From contig NC_036450.1 in assembly GCF_002775205.1 (NCBI RefSeq), positions 27,772,837-27,836,836 of the forward strand: a stretch of 64,000 nt of DNA, given 5' to 3'. Each line of letters starts with the position of its first letter. Position 1 is the first letter of the stretch. The notes beneath the pieces are model-generated. The model saw only the letters and a list, made by a program, of their open reading frames with translations, did no database searches and was not told the DNA's origin. Positions 48,708 to 62,029 of this stretch are shown here, piece by piece. A program made the position numbers and the translations under genes. The DNA is from Xiphophorus maculatus. Its lineage: Eukaryota; Chordata; Actinopteri; Cyprinodontiformes; Poeciliidae.

Positions 48708-51700
48708 ATGAGTGTCTCAAACATCCCCGATCCATTAATGGTCCTGGATGCTGCGATACATCAGCATAAAATAAATGTTGAGCTTCAAAAACTTGATGAC
48801 TTAATTGTTGATCTGAAGAAAGATAAAGATCAAGTACCTACGCAGATCCCTGAACCCACAGTAAGGTGGAGAAAAAGGGACAAAGATGGAAACATACTAT
48901 ATAAGAGGCCTAGATCAACAAGAAATCAATTACGTAAGAGTAAGTACTTCTTTTAAAACATGTATGTAGATATGACACATATATACATATATGACACATT
49001 TTTGACACATATATCACTAAATTAATGCATTCATTACTTGATATTTTGGCAATATATATTTTTTTAACCAAGTAATTTATTCTGTTTGTTTTTACATCTA
49101 TAATGTTGATATTTATCTGCTTTTTGAAACAAATCACTATTTCTTAGAGGATTGATAACTTTCCCCAGCACATAATTATTTTCAATTATACGGTAATAGT
49201 ATGCTGAATAGAAATTACTCCACAACATAGAACATGTTAGTTATTTAAGTGAGGATTTTTTCTGTTTTGACATACAGTAGAATGCAGTTGAAACAGAGTG
49301 AATGTATTTCCAGCAGTTGATGTATATGTATTTAGAGACATACCTTGTTACAAAAGGTTACAAACAAACGTGTTGTTCCTCCATTTGTCTGACAGTATAA
49401 ATTACTTTCTTAATTTTTTAGTTACCGGTAGGAACCGGTTTCTACTACAAATTTTAATCTTAAGATATGGGAATGTAATACAGTTATTAAATTGAAATTG
49501 TACTTTGAAATGTTGCTTTAAGTAAGATGTTAGATATACTCCTTACTTTTATATTTGTTTATTTTATTTTTAAAGTGCCCCACCGTCGGAAGACCAGCTG
49601 TCCCTCTCAACCCTCTAACATTCATTGTGAAGTTGCCTTTGCTCCAGAGACTGTTGGTATGTCTGTAGTAGATCTTATTGTATTTCTTCTAAGCATCTTC
49701 TATGTGCCATACGTTTCTAATATGTAAAACATTTTTTTATTTTTTAAAAGAGTCTTTTCTACAAGAACTCCAGAGCTCACTGAATGATGCTGCAGGTCAA
49801 CCAGTAGTGCCAAAAGCTCCTCTGGCTTCCACAAACTGGAGCAGAAGAAAAAGCCTTTTTTCAGAGAGTTGGAAAGCAGAAAGACCCCGTCTGGTTAACA
49901 CCATGGCAGCTCAGCAAAGTGTGTCAGCACACTTATGCCAGCATTGTGGAAATAATCCATCTGCACTTCGGTGTCGTGATTGCCTACCACACCCCTTCTT
50001 TTGTGAAAAATGTGATGTGATGATGCACACCAAACATGTCTTTCACAACAGAGAAACCATCATAGCTGGGTTCTTCCAGCCATTGCCTCCAACTACCTAT
50101 GTTTTAAATACAACTCTTTGCCATGATGGTAAGTTCAAGGTATTAATTAAGCTTTTTATTTGTACTGTTTAAACACTCCTCAGAGTGTTTTTCTTACTGT
50201 TAACTTTTGACTGTATTTTGAATGTTCTGGTTTTTAGGTCATCTGGTTCTGCATATATTAGTTACAATGTGTTAATACAGTTTAGGTGAATTCATATTTT
50301 AAACATGTCAACCTCTTTAGCACGATTCGTACCTGTGGAGATCCCAGTTAGAATTTGTGATTGTCCATCAGAGTGTTTGAGGATCAAAGCAGGAAAGGCT
50401 GTCACTGTCGTCACAATCAATGGTATGAATAACTTTATTTTTTTCATGAATCAAAATCAAAACATAATAAAAACCAATGTTAGCAAAATTTAAATATTAA
50501 GTATGTTTGTTTGCTGACTACAAGGAATTGTTTGTGACACAATGTCAACCTGACACTAAAATAATTAAGTATTACAACTTTTACATTTTTTTGGTGTTTT
50601 AGGTCGTTATGATCTCAGCATGCCAGAGCTGAGGTGTGAGGGATGTGAGGCTAGTTGGACATGTGGAGTACATGATCTAAATTTAACTGATTACTGGCCA
50701 GCTACCCTTCACTTTTCCACTCTATATGCAACTGATGTGCTTTTTACATTTGAAGAAATGAAGATGGCAGCACCAGGTCTCTCCTGTCAAGCATTTCTTA
50801 AAATGTTAGACCAACGAACCGTCCGCTTTGGCCGTGTGAGTACTTTGACGTACATATCCCATAAGGGCCGTCTGACTCAATTCTTGAGTAGTTATGTTCT
50901 TCAACCTTTTGATGTAACTGGTTAAACACACTTGAATCAAATGGCTGAGGTACCACCTCATTCATTCAGCATTCAGATCATATGTAGTAACATCAAAATT
51001 TATTGAATGAGATGTTTTGTGCCAGAGACACACCTAAAACTTGAAGAACACATATCCTGATACCTGGGATTTGGACAACTATGTCCTTTCTTTAGTTTGT
51101 TTTTAATTATTATTTATATATTTATATCTCTCATTTTAAATCAGACAGGAAAGATATCAGCTGACAACTTCCTGAAAAGTTTTTTTGAGTGGGAAGCTAT
51201 AAGATATGAGTTGGATAAAATGTTAAGGAAGGATCCCTTCAAGTGTCAAGCTTGTACCCTGGATATGCTTGCAGTTTCAGTGGATGGAAACCGCAAGCAT
51301 TACCGTTTCAAGAATGCAGCAAGGTATTGTAAAATGTGTTCAATATAACAATTTGTATAAGTTAGTGATGTTCACTACCTGTGGACCATAACACCTATTA
51401 AGTGCTTTTTTTTTTTTTTTTTTTTTCAGATCGGAGGAACAGGCCCTATTTCAGGACCTGTTCATAGCCAAGGATGAAGACGTAAGACAATTTGTGGACT
51501 ATATACACAAATCAACCAAACATGTAAGACTGCAGATTATAAATGTATAACGACAGTAACCTTTTAGCCTGTAATGACGGCGTGCCTGACTTAATTTTAT
51601 GCATTCTAGACTTCTGGAAGAGGTGTCTGTGGTGGGCAATGGTCAGCAGCCAGAGAGACCTCTCACAGATCCAGCAGCAAACTGGACGGGGAGGGATTGG

Positions 51701-53507
51701 AGCTAGCGGTGTGCAGACATGGGGTGCTACTTTGTGCCCTGAACATGTATAGGGGTGAGATATATGCATATCCCTTGTACTTGCAGCAAAGGCTGGCCAA
51801 CAGACGGATCACATTTTTTTGCATGGATGTAACATGCAAGTACTGGCCATATCTTGAGAAAGTATCGAAAAACTGTCCTGAGCTCCAGCACCTGCTTCAA
51901 ATGAAGCCATTCCTCTCCGTGTTCCATGCCAAAGCCCATGACTTCAAATGTGAGGTAAGGAAAACTGACTAGACATGGAATAACCTTGCTAGAACATAAC
52001 TGCATGAACATCGTTGACTCAGTTGATATTGTTTGTGCGTGCATGCTTTTATTTAGGCTAAGTGGAGTGGAGCATATCAAGATGGTGCTGGCTTGACTCT
52101 AGGGGAAGAAGTTGAGCAGTGCAATGCATTTCTCTCAAGGATTGCTGTTACGACAAAACATATGTCAAAAGCTGGTGAGAAGACCAAAGATTTCTTTCCT
52201 GAAATTTTAACTAATTACGATAAAGGAAAACTCTACTATTGGGGGCCTCTTTCTGTTTGCAGGACGGACAGACATGCTGACTCTTATGGCCATGCGCTGG
52301 AATCAGCAAAAACTTGACAACTTGGCCACCTCACTAACCCGTCGATATCAGAAGGTAGTGAAACTGTTGATGTTTGTTAATTCCTATACATGCTGTGATC
52401 TGATTTTTTTTTATTTCTTTGAAATTGACAATGCAGGCCACAAAAGCTCTTCAAAAACAACATCAGAACTTGGAGTCCTTAAAAATTGAGCTTTTGGTGA
52501 CTGACAGTCAACTTGATGACTGGGTCCATGATATTAAGGAGTGGGCAGAAGGTGAGCTATTAGAGTTCAAAAATTAGAGGAAGTTCCAAAAGTACTTCTA
52601 TGTTAACTGCATTTCCCTTATTTATCATCATCAGCAACATCTAGCACAACTGATCCGGACTCCTTGGCAGGCAGAATTGAGGTTCTGGCTGCGAGCATCA
52701 AAAGGCGATCTCAGCGTCTTTATAAAGACATAGACGGAAACAAAGCTCGTGCCAAGGCTCGTCGCAAAATAAGACAGGAGAAAAACGTCTTAGCATTGGC
52801 TTTAGAAAACTACAAGACTGTTACAGGCACAGAAGCACTATCTTTAGAAGAGATCCTGTCCGGTGACACAACATTGCCATGGCAGCAATCAGACAGTGGT
52901 AAATAAACATACACTAATACATTTTATACTGTCATCATACCTGACAGATAATGTGGCTAGATACTCCAGGTGTTGACCTAAACTTTATTACAAATTCAAA
53001 CTGAGTTAATTTGTCTTTTTCCTAAATGCATTTCAGACTCTGTCAGTCTTGCCACAAAAAGGAGGGCATTCGATGGCATTATGACAGTAAAGAGACTGGA
53101 AGAGGAAAAGAGGATCCTCGTAGCAGAGATGGACCGTCATTGGAAATCTCTGTCATCCTATGAAGATGCTCTAAAGGAGCTTCCCCGCCTGTTATCGAGC
53201 GGCAAATTTAAAAGTATGTTTTTAAGTAATGTATAAACCTATCAAGAGTTAAAACATCTAAATTTTCTATTAATTGTTATTTTTACTTATGTTCAATTTT
53301 AAAGGTTCGTCCTGTTCCCTAACTGATGAAGCTCTAAGAGGTCTCCAGAGCATCATCCTCAGAGAGCTACAGCACTTAAAACAAATGAAACTGCAGGCAA
53401 GAGAACATTATCTACAGACTTTGTCAGGAGCAGAAAGTGTTAGTTTTGACGATACTTCTGATGACGACTTTGGTAGTGACTCGGAAGCTTCTGATAATAG
53501 TCTTTAA
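48708..53507 (+). CDS. KDZ-superfamily transposase (gene A), 14 exons, 870 aa
   Basis: Exons by eye: 48708-48939, 49576-49656, 49751-50128, 50321-50422, 50603-50835, 51145-51323, 51430-51523, 51610-51954, 52057-52174, 52263-52354, 52437-52551, 52635-52898, 53037-53213, 53305-53507. All introns have GT-AG ends, phases agree, and the sum is 2613 nt (871 codons with stop) with no break. Residues 167-203 form a B-box-like cluster (C-x2-C-x8-C-x2-C-x6-C-x2-C-x4-H-x2-H), as in the CxC motifs of KDZ transposases. The RNase H-like core has SVDGNRKHYRF (D389), GRGVCGGQWSAARETS, VCRHGVLLCALNMYRGE, FFCMDVTCKYWPYLE (D506), FHAKAHDFKC and LGEEVEQCNAFLSR (E565-E568), a plausible D-D-E triad. The C-terminus is a basic helical region with an acidic tail. 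It would excise and insert the element. Exon 1 could instead end at 48933, which changes two residues. Confidence 0.88.
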
Positions 53508-54052
53508 TCATTTGTGCATATACTGCTGACAAAGATCTACACTAGCGTGACAGTATTCGGCTCCTTCTGGATTGACCAATATGTCACAAGTAAAGTATGT
53601 TTGCTCATAAGTCACAAAGAGACACAATTCTGTTTAAATTTGTTCTTGTGCTTTCATGTTTCCAAATAGGGAGTGTTTTATTTCGGTGATTCTTTTTTTT
53701 AAAATAGTTAATATGTTTGTGCCTTTTTACTTTCTAAAAGGGTCTTACTAGGGCTGTGATTACTTGCGCAGGCATGTCATTCATTTTGTTTCTTTTTCAT
53801 TATGTTTCTCCATATCTACTGTATTTCCAGATAATAGTAAGAGTAATTTTACTGTAGTTAATAATTTTAGTTACTACTTTTACTTCAAATGGAGTAATAG
53901 CAGTTGTGCTTATGTTTAGCAGTTTAAAAATGGCTACAACACTACATTAAGCAGTCGCAGTGATTCTGCACTAACCAAGACATCTTTTTGGATATTATAC
54001 TTTTATTTTCTTTTTTTATTAACATGTGCAGCTCTGACTTATTTTTTAATTC

Positions 54053-54058
54053 AATAAA
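54053..54058 (+). terminator. Polyadenylation signal for gene A
   Basis: AATAAA about 550 bases after the gene A stop codon, followed by a GT-rich stretch (GTGTATAGTGGTGG). Earlier weaker signals are possible. Confidence 0.5.
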
Positions 54059-54779
54059 CACACAGTGTATAGTGGTGGAACACTTCGTTGTCTGTGGTCA
54101 CTTGAATTCTGTTCAATTTTTCTGTCAATTTCTGTATTAAAAAGAAATGAGTTGCAAAGTTTCAGTACATATCAATGTGATATTTTAATGCAGTACTCAC
54201 GGTTCTGATTTTGTTTAATTACATACATTTATACAAGAAATTCATCAAGCATGACTTTACAAACTAAAAAGCATCTAGCTTAGTGGACACTTTACTAAGT
54301 AGGATATGTTCTGAATCCACTAGTTGATAAAAAGCCAGTAATGAAGCACATTAAAATTTTGGACAAACATAACAAAAAGTGGTTTTAAGAAATACGTTTT
54401 TCAGCTTTTAGGTACCCCTTAAGGACATTTGAAAATTAATTATAATTGCATACATAGAACTAACAGGATTAATTTCTGTAACAGAATCTAGTCACCTATT
54501 TTGAACCTGAAGTCATGGAAATGGTCTATTATTTGTCCTTCCAATCATGGACAATCACTGATAACTCGGACATCACTCCTCAAATATGTGTGATATGTAT
54601 TTTTATATATTTAATATATATTCATCTTTTCATATATATTACATAGATTACTATAAAGACATATATGCAAAGAAATGTATAAAACTGTACATAAGGCCAT
54701 GTGAAAATATAAATAGATTTATATCAGATGCGGAAGCCTCCATTATACTCCCAGATTTGTACAGAGGTAGGGTAGAAGT

Positions 54780-55350
54780 AGGGTTAGCTGGGTCTGCTAA
54801 GTGTCTGAGTGCTGGTGGTTCATGGGTAGTGTGGTCCACGGGCATTGTGGGGGATGGGGAGGCCTGCCACTTGTGTATTCTGACCGGTGTTCCTTCGTGG
54901 ACAAAGTGGCTTAGCTGGGTGTGCTAAGTGTCTGAGTGCTGGTGGTTCATGGGTACTACTCTGGAGGTCCATGGGTGGTTCATCCAACCTCCATGCGGGG
55001 TTATGGTGCTCCATTCCTGTGTACTTGAGCTCCATGATGTGCCCTGGTTCTCTCGAGGTCCAAGTACTTAAGCTCCATGATGTGCCCTGGTTCTCTGAAG
55101 GTCCAAGGGGGTGGTTCATCCTACCTCCATGCGGGGTTATGGTGCTCCATTCCTGGGTACTTGAGCTCCATGAGTCCCCCTGGTTCTCTGGAGGTCCGTG
55201 GGGGTGGTTCATCCAACCTCCATGCGGGGTTATGGTGCTCCATTCCTGGGTACTTAACCTCCATGATGTGCCCTGGTTCTCTGGAGGTCCATGGGGGTGG
55301 TTCATCCTACCTCCATGCGGGGATAGGGTTAGGGTTAGGGTTGGGGTTAG
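54780..55350. repeat. 93-bp minisatellite and short TTAGGG tract inside the transposon
   Basis: The block GTGGTTCATC...CTCCATGCGGGG starts at 54975, 55111, 55204 and 55297. The last spacings are exactly 93 bp and the first contains an extra partial duplication of about 43 bp. To the left, TGCTAAGTGTCTGAGTGCTGG occurs twice. It ends with AGGGTTAGGGTTAGGGTTGG, a few telomere-like repeats. Open frames across it are artefacts of repetition. Confidence 0.85.
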
Positions 55351-57765
55351 AATGGTTTTAAAACAACAAAGAGGACCTAGGCTGTCCCTGGGTCCAGGCT
55401 GTTTTATTTAGATTGAGGAGACTAGTGGAAGGGGAGTTTTTCTTTCCTTTGCTGTATTAATCAGGGCTTTTTGTGTGTGAGTGTTTTTGTTGGGGAACAC
55501 TTAGGTGCATTTAGTTGTATTTGTGTTTTCTTTATTATTATTCCTCCCCCAAACTGTCTAACTTTATTTAATTGGGTTTTAACGATGTCTCTCGGCTACA
55601 AGGTTTCCAGGGCCAGCATAGACTCTTACTACCTCATAATTTTTACAAACTTATCTGTGTGATCTGGTAAAAAGAGGATTTAAGGTTCTCCACACATAAC
55701 AGAAACTGTACCTGCTCACAAGTGCATTTTCTTTCCATGCTGTAGTCATCAAGCTGAACATTTATCTTTTTCTGTACAGTGAGAACGTTTTTTAAATTGG
55801 GTAACATTTCACCAAATGAAGTAATTAGAAGTCAGTAAGACCTGATGCCGCACACACTTCTCTCTGCAGGAGAAAATTCTCGCAGAAGCGCATCAACTGC
55901 GCTAGACGCTACAAAGCGCCTGCTCCAGCATCCCGATCACAAATTATAGTCTGACAAATATTTTTCTTATACTGATTGATGGTGAGCTCCGCAATTGTTC
56001 TCTGTTCATTAAGTGGAAAATGTCAACGCACCAAGTGCTCAGGTGCGCATTACGACAGTCTGGATAAGAAACCAGTGAACTGCACTCTGTCCTTGGTCAG
56101 GGTTCGGGGGACCCGACATATTATCTCAATGAAGTTTTTACTGGTTTAGAGTTTTAGACTACCATTAGCGTAAGTAGTGTAACTATTTATTTATTTGGCG
56201 TTTGTCATTTGATGTGTGATTAGTTTGAGCGTAACGGTGGAGCTGCGTGCGCATTTATTGTCCAGCGCACTGCACTTGTTACTGTCTTACCCACATCTAT
56301 GCTTTAATTTCTTTCCTTCCTCAAAGTCAGCTGGCTAATCCTCTATCTATGAAACACATAAGTAACATAACATAGCTTCACACACTTCTGCAAGTGTGGA
56401 GGAAACCAATCAGTTGTACAGTTTAACTTGGCGTCATGCCTTCAAGACAATACACAGGGGAAACTTGACCAACCTCTAACGGCGGCCGGCTTGTCAGTCA
56501 CTGAGAAGGGCAAACTTAAAAAAATGTTTATAAATCCCATTATGACTCTTTCTGTAACATACGCATATTTTAACTACATTTTGAGGGACCATTTCAGAGT
56601 GTTTCGTTGACCACTAACTTGACCTTATTTCACAACTGACAAATAAGGTTGTCAAACATCATTTGTGCCCTCTCTCCCCCGAGATAATCCTGTAAGGTAC
56701 AATGTGTTGATGGAGCTCGATGTGTTCCTTTCTTCTTTTACTCGGTCTGCCGTATAATGGCTGCATTCCATTTCAAATTCCTGCCGATCCGCCGTACAAG
56801 AATTCTAGAACTAACTATGCGGAGCTGTGATGCTTCAGAAATATTTTGTATAGTTTATAATAAAACATTATGGAAGATCAGGTCTGAAACAGGTTTCTCG
56901 TCAAGGTACTTCAGTCTAAACAGCTTTATTTAGACTGTTTCACGTTGGATCATCTAAGGAAATGTAGCCAGCAACATCCAGTACTTAAAAAAAGCACTTC
57001 TTTGGTATTGACAGATCAGTTCTGGAATATATATATATCAAGATATAGATATAAATGATTTATATATAAATTACAGGCTTAGTTTATATATATATATTTG
57101 TATGTGTGTTCTTCAACATGTGCATGGCATTTGTGACATAATTTTATTAAAATGTGTTGGTGTTATATAGTCAGTTGATCTGGACATTAAAATGTATTTT
57201 ATCATGTTCTTCATCAGTAACTTCACTTAAAGTTGCTGTGTTAAAAAGTAATTGTACTGCATTTGAAAGCAATTTTATTATAGCATTTCACAAATACAAT
57301 CTCGATTGACAAAATACATGACACAAAAAAGGTGATGTTGAATTGTTGAAATTTTCATGCTTCTTGGCATGAAACAACTTCCAATTAGTTATATTTAAAT
57401 TAAGTTATATTTATACATTTTTTTTCTATTTTAATAGACTATACTTTGTACATCCACATCAACCTTCAAAACACTCAAAAACAAATGTTTAAAGGATTTA
57501 AGACATCAGGTCAACTATTACAAGCCAAAATGTACAAACAATCCTGTTCAAAATTTGAAGCCTCAATACAGGCAAAATAACTTGTTCATGCAGTGACTCA
57601 ACCAGCATCACTCAGTCTTTTACAGAACATGACAAAGACGTGTCAATAAACAGCCCAAAATAAGCCGAAAACAATATTACACAGAAAACCTTTTAATATA
57701 GTCAAACTGCAGTTATAGAAAAATGGAAATTACAACTTTGTAACACAAAAAAAGAAAGAGCAACA
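55351..57765. other. Unassigned interior of the KDZ transposon
   Basis: AT-rich, with a TATATA-rich stretch at 57030-57100 and no recognisable exon. A reverse-strand AATAAA near 57275 could serve gene B. Confidence 0.4.
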
Positions 57766-60700
57766 TCATGGAAGGACTTGTTTGCTGTCTGAAGGAAGAA
57801 GCTCTTGGGGGACAGCAACATGTGTGAATTCACTTGCAGGTTCCCAGGTGTCATCCCAGATTTTCCCGCTAGAAAAGATCAACAACAATAAAATCAAGTG
57901 GTGGATTTTTTGTGCAGTAAAGTTGACAATTTTCTCTTTCTAAAAGAGAGGTTGTGTAGCCAAAGACTTTTCCCTGCCTAAATCCCCCCCAATTAACAGC
58001 TAGTACATACATCTTGTTGTGTCCCAAAGATACAATATTATCTTGAATTATCATTAAGTATCCAATGACAAACTGACTGCACAGTCATTTTTTACCATTA
58101 CACAAACAAGAAAAATCTCTCATAGAGCTTTAGTTTTTTAGAAAAGTCTAAAAAAAATAAAACACAAAGAAAGTGACCGTTTCAGATTTAATTTCCAGCT
58201 TGTATGAATTATAAAAGGCACAGTATTAAATAATTTATAGGACCATAGTGCCTTTTCATAATATAATAAAGTAAGTCTGTTACCTTCAGTTATTATAAAA
58301 AATGAAGGCAACATGTTTGATAGGTATTCTATCAAAAATGACTTAAAAGAAATGTCACTTTGCCATTTGCACACTTTAAATTATGGATCCCAGGAAGAAT
58401 AGCCATGTTTAAGGCAATGGCTATTGGAGATACAAATAAACCCCTTTGAAAATGGGTCATCGTTTCTTTAAGAAGCGCCTGCTCTTCTGACACTCTGCCT
58501 TCAGGATGTAATCACAACATCACTCCTCCAAGCAGTTTACAGCCATTCTTAGTAGAGTTGGACTGAGAAGATCCCTCACATGAGCTCAGCAGAGGGGCTG
58601 TTCCACCAGGTGTTTGCTAATTGTTGTTGCCACTAGCTTTGAGGGGTTGCATGTGGGATGTATGCTTTGTAGGGCACTATCTCAGCTAGAGACTGAAAAG
58701 CCAAGGAAAAGCTTTTGTGGCAAAAGGCCACAGAAAGCTTGATGACATTATAACATGATATACAGCTCCAAAAGTTGATTTTCCATTATACTTCCCCCTG
58801 AAATAGCAAAATAATATTTCTAATAAGTGCAAAGAAACACTTCTCACCAAGCAGAGCAGGGCAACCAATGAATTTTTACTTCCTCTTTGCCCTAGACACC
58901 ACATAAAATAAGATAAATGCATTAATTAAAGCAATCATCACACAACATATCCATAAATTGTTTCTAAAATACTTAAGTGTGGAAGTGGTTTTTACATGTT
59001 ATTGAAGGATGATAAGTGGTCATGGGTTTTCTTTAGAAAGACGAAAGAACTCCCAAATCAGCATTTCTTTTATGATAAAAGGCCTAATTTAGTTATTTGG
59101 AGTTCTATCTCTATGCTTCTATGTTTCTGTGCAAATACTGACTTTTTTGTGTGAATTTGTTTTGCTCTGCAATACCAGAGATGTTGTGACTTATGTGGTA
59201 TAAGTACTACTGATTCCTATTGTAATGCCCTTCTTTGTCCTTAGAAAACAATAGACAGATAGAAAGAAAGAAAAGGAGTCTGGAATGTCAGTAAATGTAA
59301 CCACAAGGTTTATAAGTAAACAACTGTGCTCATTTTTGCATACCACAGTCCCACTTATCACCCCTCCCCCCATCTATTCATCTCCACACAGGCAATGTCT
59401 CTCAGTGCATCTTGGCATGTTTGACTGGGGTGGAGATAAACTTTGAGAGGGTACATTAGAAACACTTCAAGTCTTACCGCATTAGTCCTATGCCCAGTGA
59501 TTGAGTCAAACAGGAACACCTTTTGTCTGCTACATTTCCGGCAACCTTAATGAGAAGAAAAGAAAAAAAAAATTATAAAAACAAAATAAGAATTAAAGTC
59601 AGAGTGTACACTGAAAAATGAAAACTAGTATGGTGACTCATATTTTATAAACCTTCTAAACTTTATTCTTCTTTACATGGATTTACACATTTTCTCAAAT
59701 TAGGTCAGAGGTTGATATTATATTATTAGTAGTTAAATATTTTTAATATTTAACTACTTTAGAGTGGCCACAGAAATGGAAAAACTAATACTTAAAGTGT
59801 AACTAAACCCAAAACAAGTTTTTGTTGCTTATAAACTGTCTATCAAGGTTTTCTGTGTCTGTGAGAATTTTGTTTTAGTGCTTGACTCCTTAAGTCGGTA
59901 GTTGGGTTTTCCTAATAGTTACAGTGAAAGTCATTAACACAAAAATATGAAATAATACTATAACCATGTCACTCAGGACTCATTCTGGTATATGACAGTC
60001 TCACTCAGCCCCACTGCCCCACACGGTGGTTGTGGTTGAGTTGTGAGTGAGTATGGAGTATTGAGCGTTGTGGTGAGTATTGATGATAGCATCATTCTGC
60101 TTTACAAATGTGTGATTTATTTGTAATATTGACTAAATTGGAATGGGTCTGCTCTGCTATGATTACTGCCACAGGTATTCTGCAGGACAGACAACTGTTA
60201 TACTGCAAGTCTTTCTAGAAGCGAGGGGGAATCAAAGCAATCTATGCTGCTTGCTCAGGCCAGACAGGCTACAGCAAGGCCGCAGAGCAATGTTGACTTA
60301 AGAGTCTCAAACACACAAAAAAGAGTGGCTACACATATCACTAGCTGTTTTGACAAAATGTCTGTAGAGGAGTATAAAAACAATGTACGAAGATAGCAAC
60401 AAAGTGGATAAGCTTTGCCTCTATCTTTGTTAATCTCCATCTCCAGTCGTGTCTTTTCCCTCTGCTCACTTGTGTCAAATTTCAAAAGGCTTGGGTTATG
60501 CTTTCAGGGCAGTTAGTTAAACTTAAAACAAATACTGTGTACTTGTCCAAAGGTTCACAAACAAGGCCAAGACAAGCATTATTGTTGTTTCAGAATTTGA
60601 GGTTAGTATAACAAAAATGTACGTTAAATGCACAGTGGCACAGTTGGTAGAGCTATTGCCTTGCAGCAAGAAGGTTCTGCGTTCAATTCCTGGCCCGGGG

Positions 60701-61984
60701 TCTTTCTGCACGGAGTTTGCATGTTCTCCCTGTGCAAGGTGGGTTCTCTCTGGGTTCTCCGGCTTCCTCCCACAGTCCAAAAACATGACTGTCAGGTTTT
60801 TTGGTCTTTCTAAATTCTCTCTAGGTGTGAGTGTCTGTGTGTATGGCTGTGTGTCCTGTCTGTCTCTGTGTTGCCCTGTGACAGACTGGCAACCTGTCCA
60901 GGGTGACCCCCGCCTCTTGCTGGAAATAGGCACCAGCAGCCCTACCGACCCCTGGTGTAAGAAAATGGATGGATATAAAAGAAATAGTCACAGGACTAAG
61001 GAAAACAAAACTTACCCTTTCTCTTCTTATTTTCAAATAGGCCACCCTGACTTAACGAGATGGCATGGGCAGCAGGCGATTTATATGAATGTTGGTTTGG
61101 CTGGTCTATGGGAGAGACAGATGGCAGAGTAGGAGGAGAGGCAGGTGGAGAGGTGCTTCTGGCTCTTTTCTTCTTCAGGAAAGCCGGAGAAGAAGGAACA
61201 ATAGGAGGAGAAACAGGAACCAGATCAAGCACAATCACAGGCTCTTCCTCAGCTATGGTCTCTGTTGGTTCATAGACCAGGTTCTCAGCTTTTTCATCAG
61301 CCCACTGCTCTTTGGGTGAAAAAACCTGCTGTTCCGTGGAGGTGTCGGGCTGCACTGGTACAGACGTGGCTAGGAAAGACGTAATTTTACAGAAAACAGA
61401 AATAAATATCTATAGACACATATCTTGCTCGCTTTCTGTGGACTTGATATAATGCACCACAGAAGTACACACACTCTCACACACATACATGCATTACCTT
61501 CAGGGAGGAGAAATTCATAAGCCCTTTGCATCTTCTCAAGAAAATTATTTGTAGTAGCAGTGGGCTCCAAAAGAGTAATTGCATCTGCTACCCACTTGCT
61601 TGAAGACTTATCTTCCTTAGCAAAAAATAAAATAGGCTTATAGCCTAAAGCATGAAGTTTGCGAACCTGCAATTGATAAGAACATGTTACAAGTTACTAA
61701 AACGCACCATCCTATTAGAGCAGTTGTTTTTCATCATTTTGCTCATTAACAGAACTTTTTCAGTCTAAAATTTTCTACTTACTGCAATTTCCGCAGAATC
61801 CATTATGCGGGAAACATTTCTGTTTTTTAAAACTGTTTCCCTCCACTGATCATTGAATATCTGAAACTTTTCTTTTATTTTTTTTTTTGGTGTAAAGACT
61901 CTGGTGGCAGGCGACACAAGTTTTTCTGTTTGCCTGATTGGGCGTTTGACACTGTGCGCATGGCCTGAATTTGGGGCGTGTCAT
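57766..61984 (-). CDS. Gene B of the KDZ transposon: zinc-ribbon accessory protein
   Basis: Likely minus-strand exons are 61984-61783, 61666-61498, 61369-61016 and 59545-59478, with a possible last exon 57868-57766. Exon 1 starts MTRPKFRPCAQCQTPNQ and has two Cys pairs (C-x2-C and C-x2-C), a zinc-ribbon pattern. Exon 2 gives IAVRKLHALGYKPILFFAK and MQRAYEFLLPEG. Exon 3 is a long Pro/Ser/Glu-rich linker (VSPPIVPSSPAFLKKKRARS). Exon 4 adds another Cys pair (GCRKCSRQKVFLFDSITGH). GT-AG sites and phases fit for exons 2-4. In exon 1 an A11 run (61880-61890) shifts the frame by one; ten A would restore it. At least one exon between 59.4 and 57.9 kb is missing from this model. I do not know its function. 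The shared promoter arms suggest co-expression with the transposase. Confidence 0.6.
60628..60975 (+). mobile_element. tRNA-derived SINE in a gene B intron
   Basis: The head resembles a tRNA gene with A box-like TGGCACAGTTGG and B box-like GGTTCTGCGTTCAATTCC. The body has GAGTTTGCATGTTCTCCCTG and TTCCTCCCACAGTCCAAAAA, widespread in fish SINEs. The end is ATGGATGGATATAAAA. It lies between gene B exons 3 and 4, antisense to the gene, and is not an endogenous tRNA gene. Confidence 0.85.
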
Positions 61985-62029
61985 ACTTAAAAAACACTGA
62001 CAAAGAGCAAAATAGAATGCAAAGACTTA

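Noticed and set aside
55320..55350. TTAGGG-like units as a chromosome end
   Set aside because: Only about four units, flanked by unique sequence on both sides; an internal tract, not a telomere.
54820..55411. Long open frames on both strands in the 93-bp repeat
   Set aside because: 93 is also a multiple of three. Openness follows from repetition, and the sequence is inside a transposon spacer.
60628..60700. tRNA gene suggested by A-box and B-box-like sequences
   Set aside because: It continues into a SINE body and no tRNA cloverleaf is evident.
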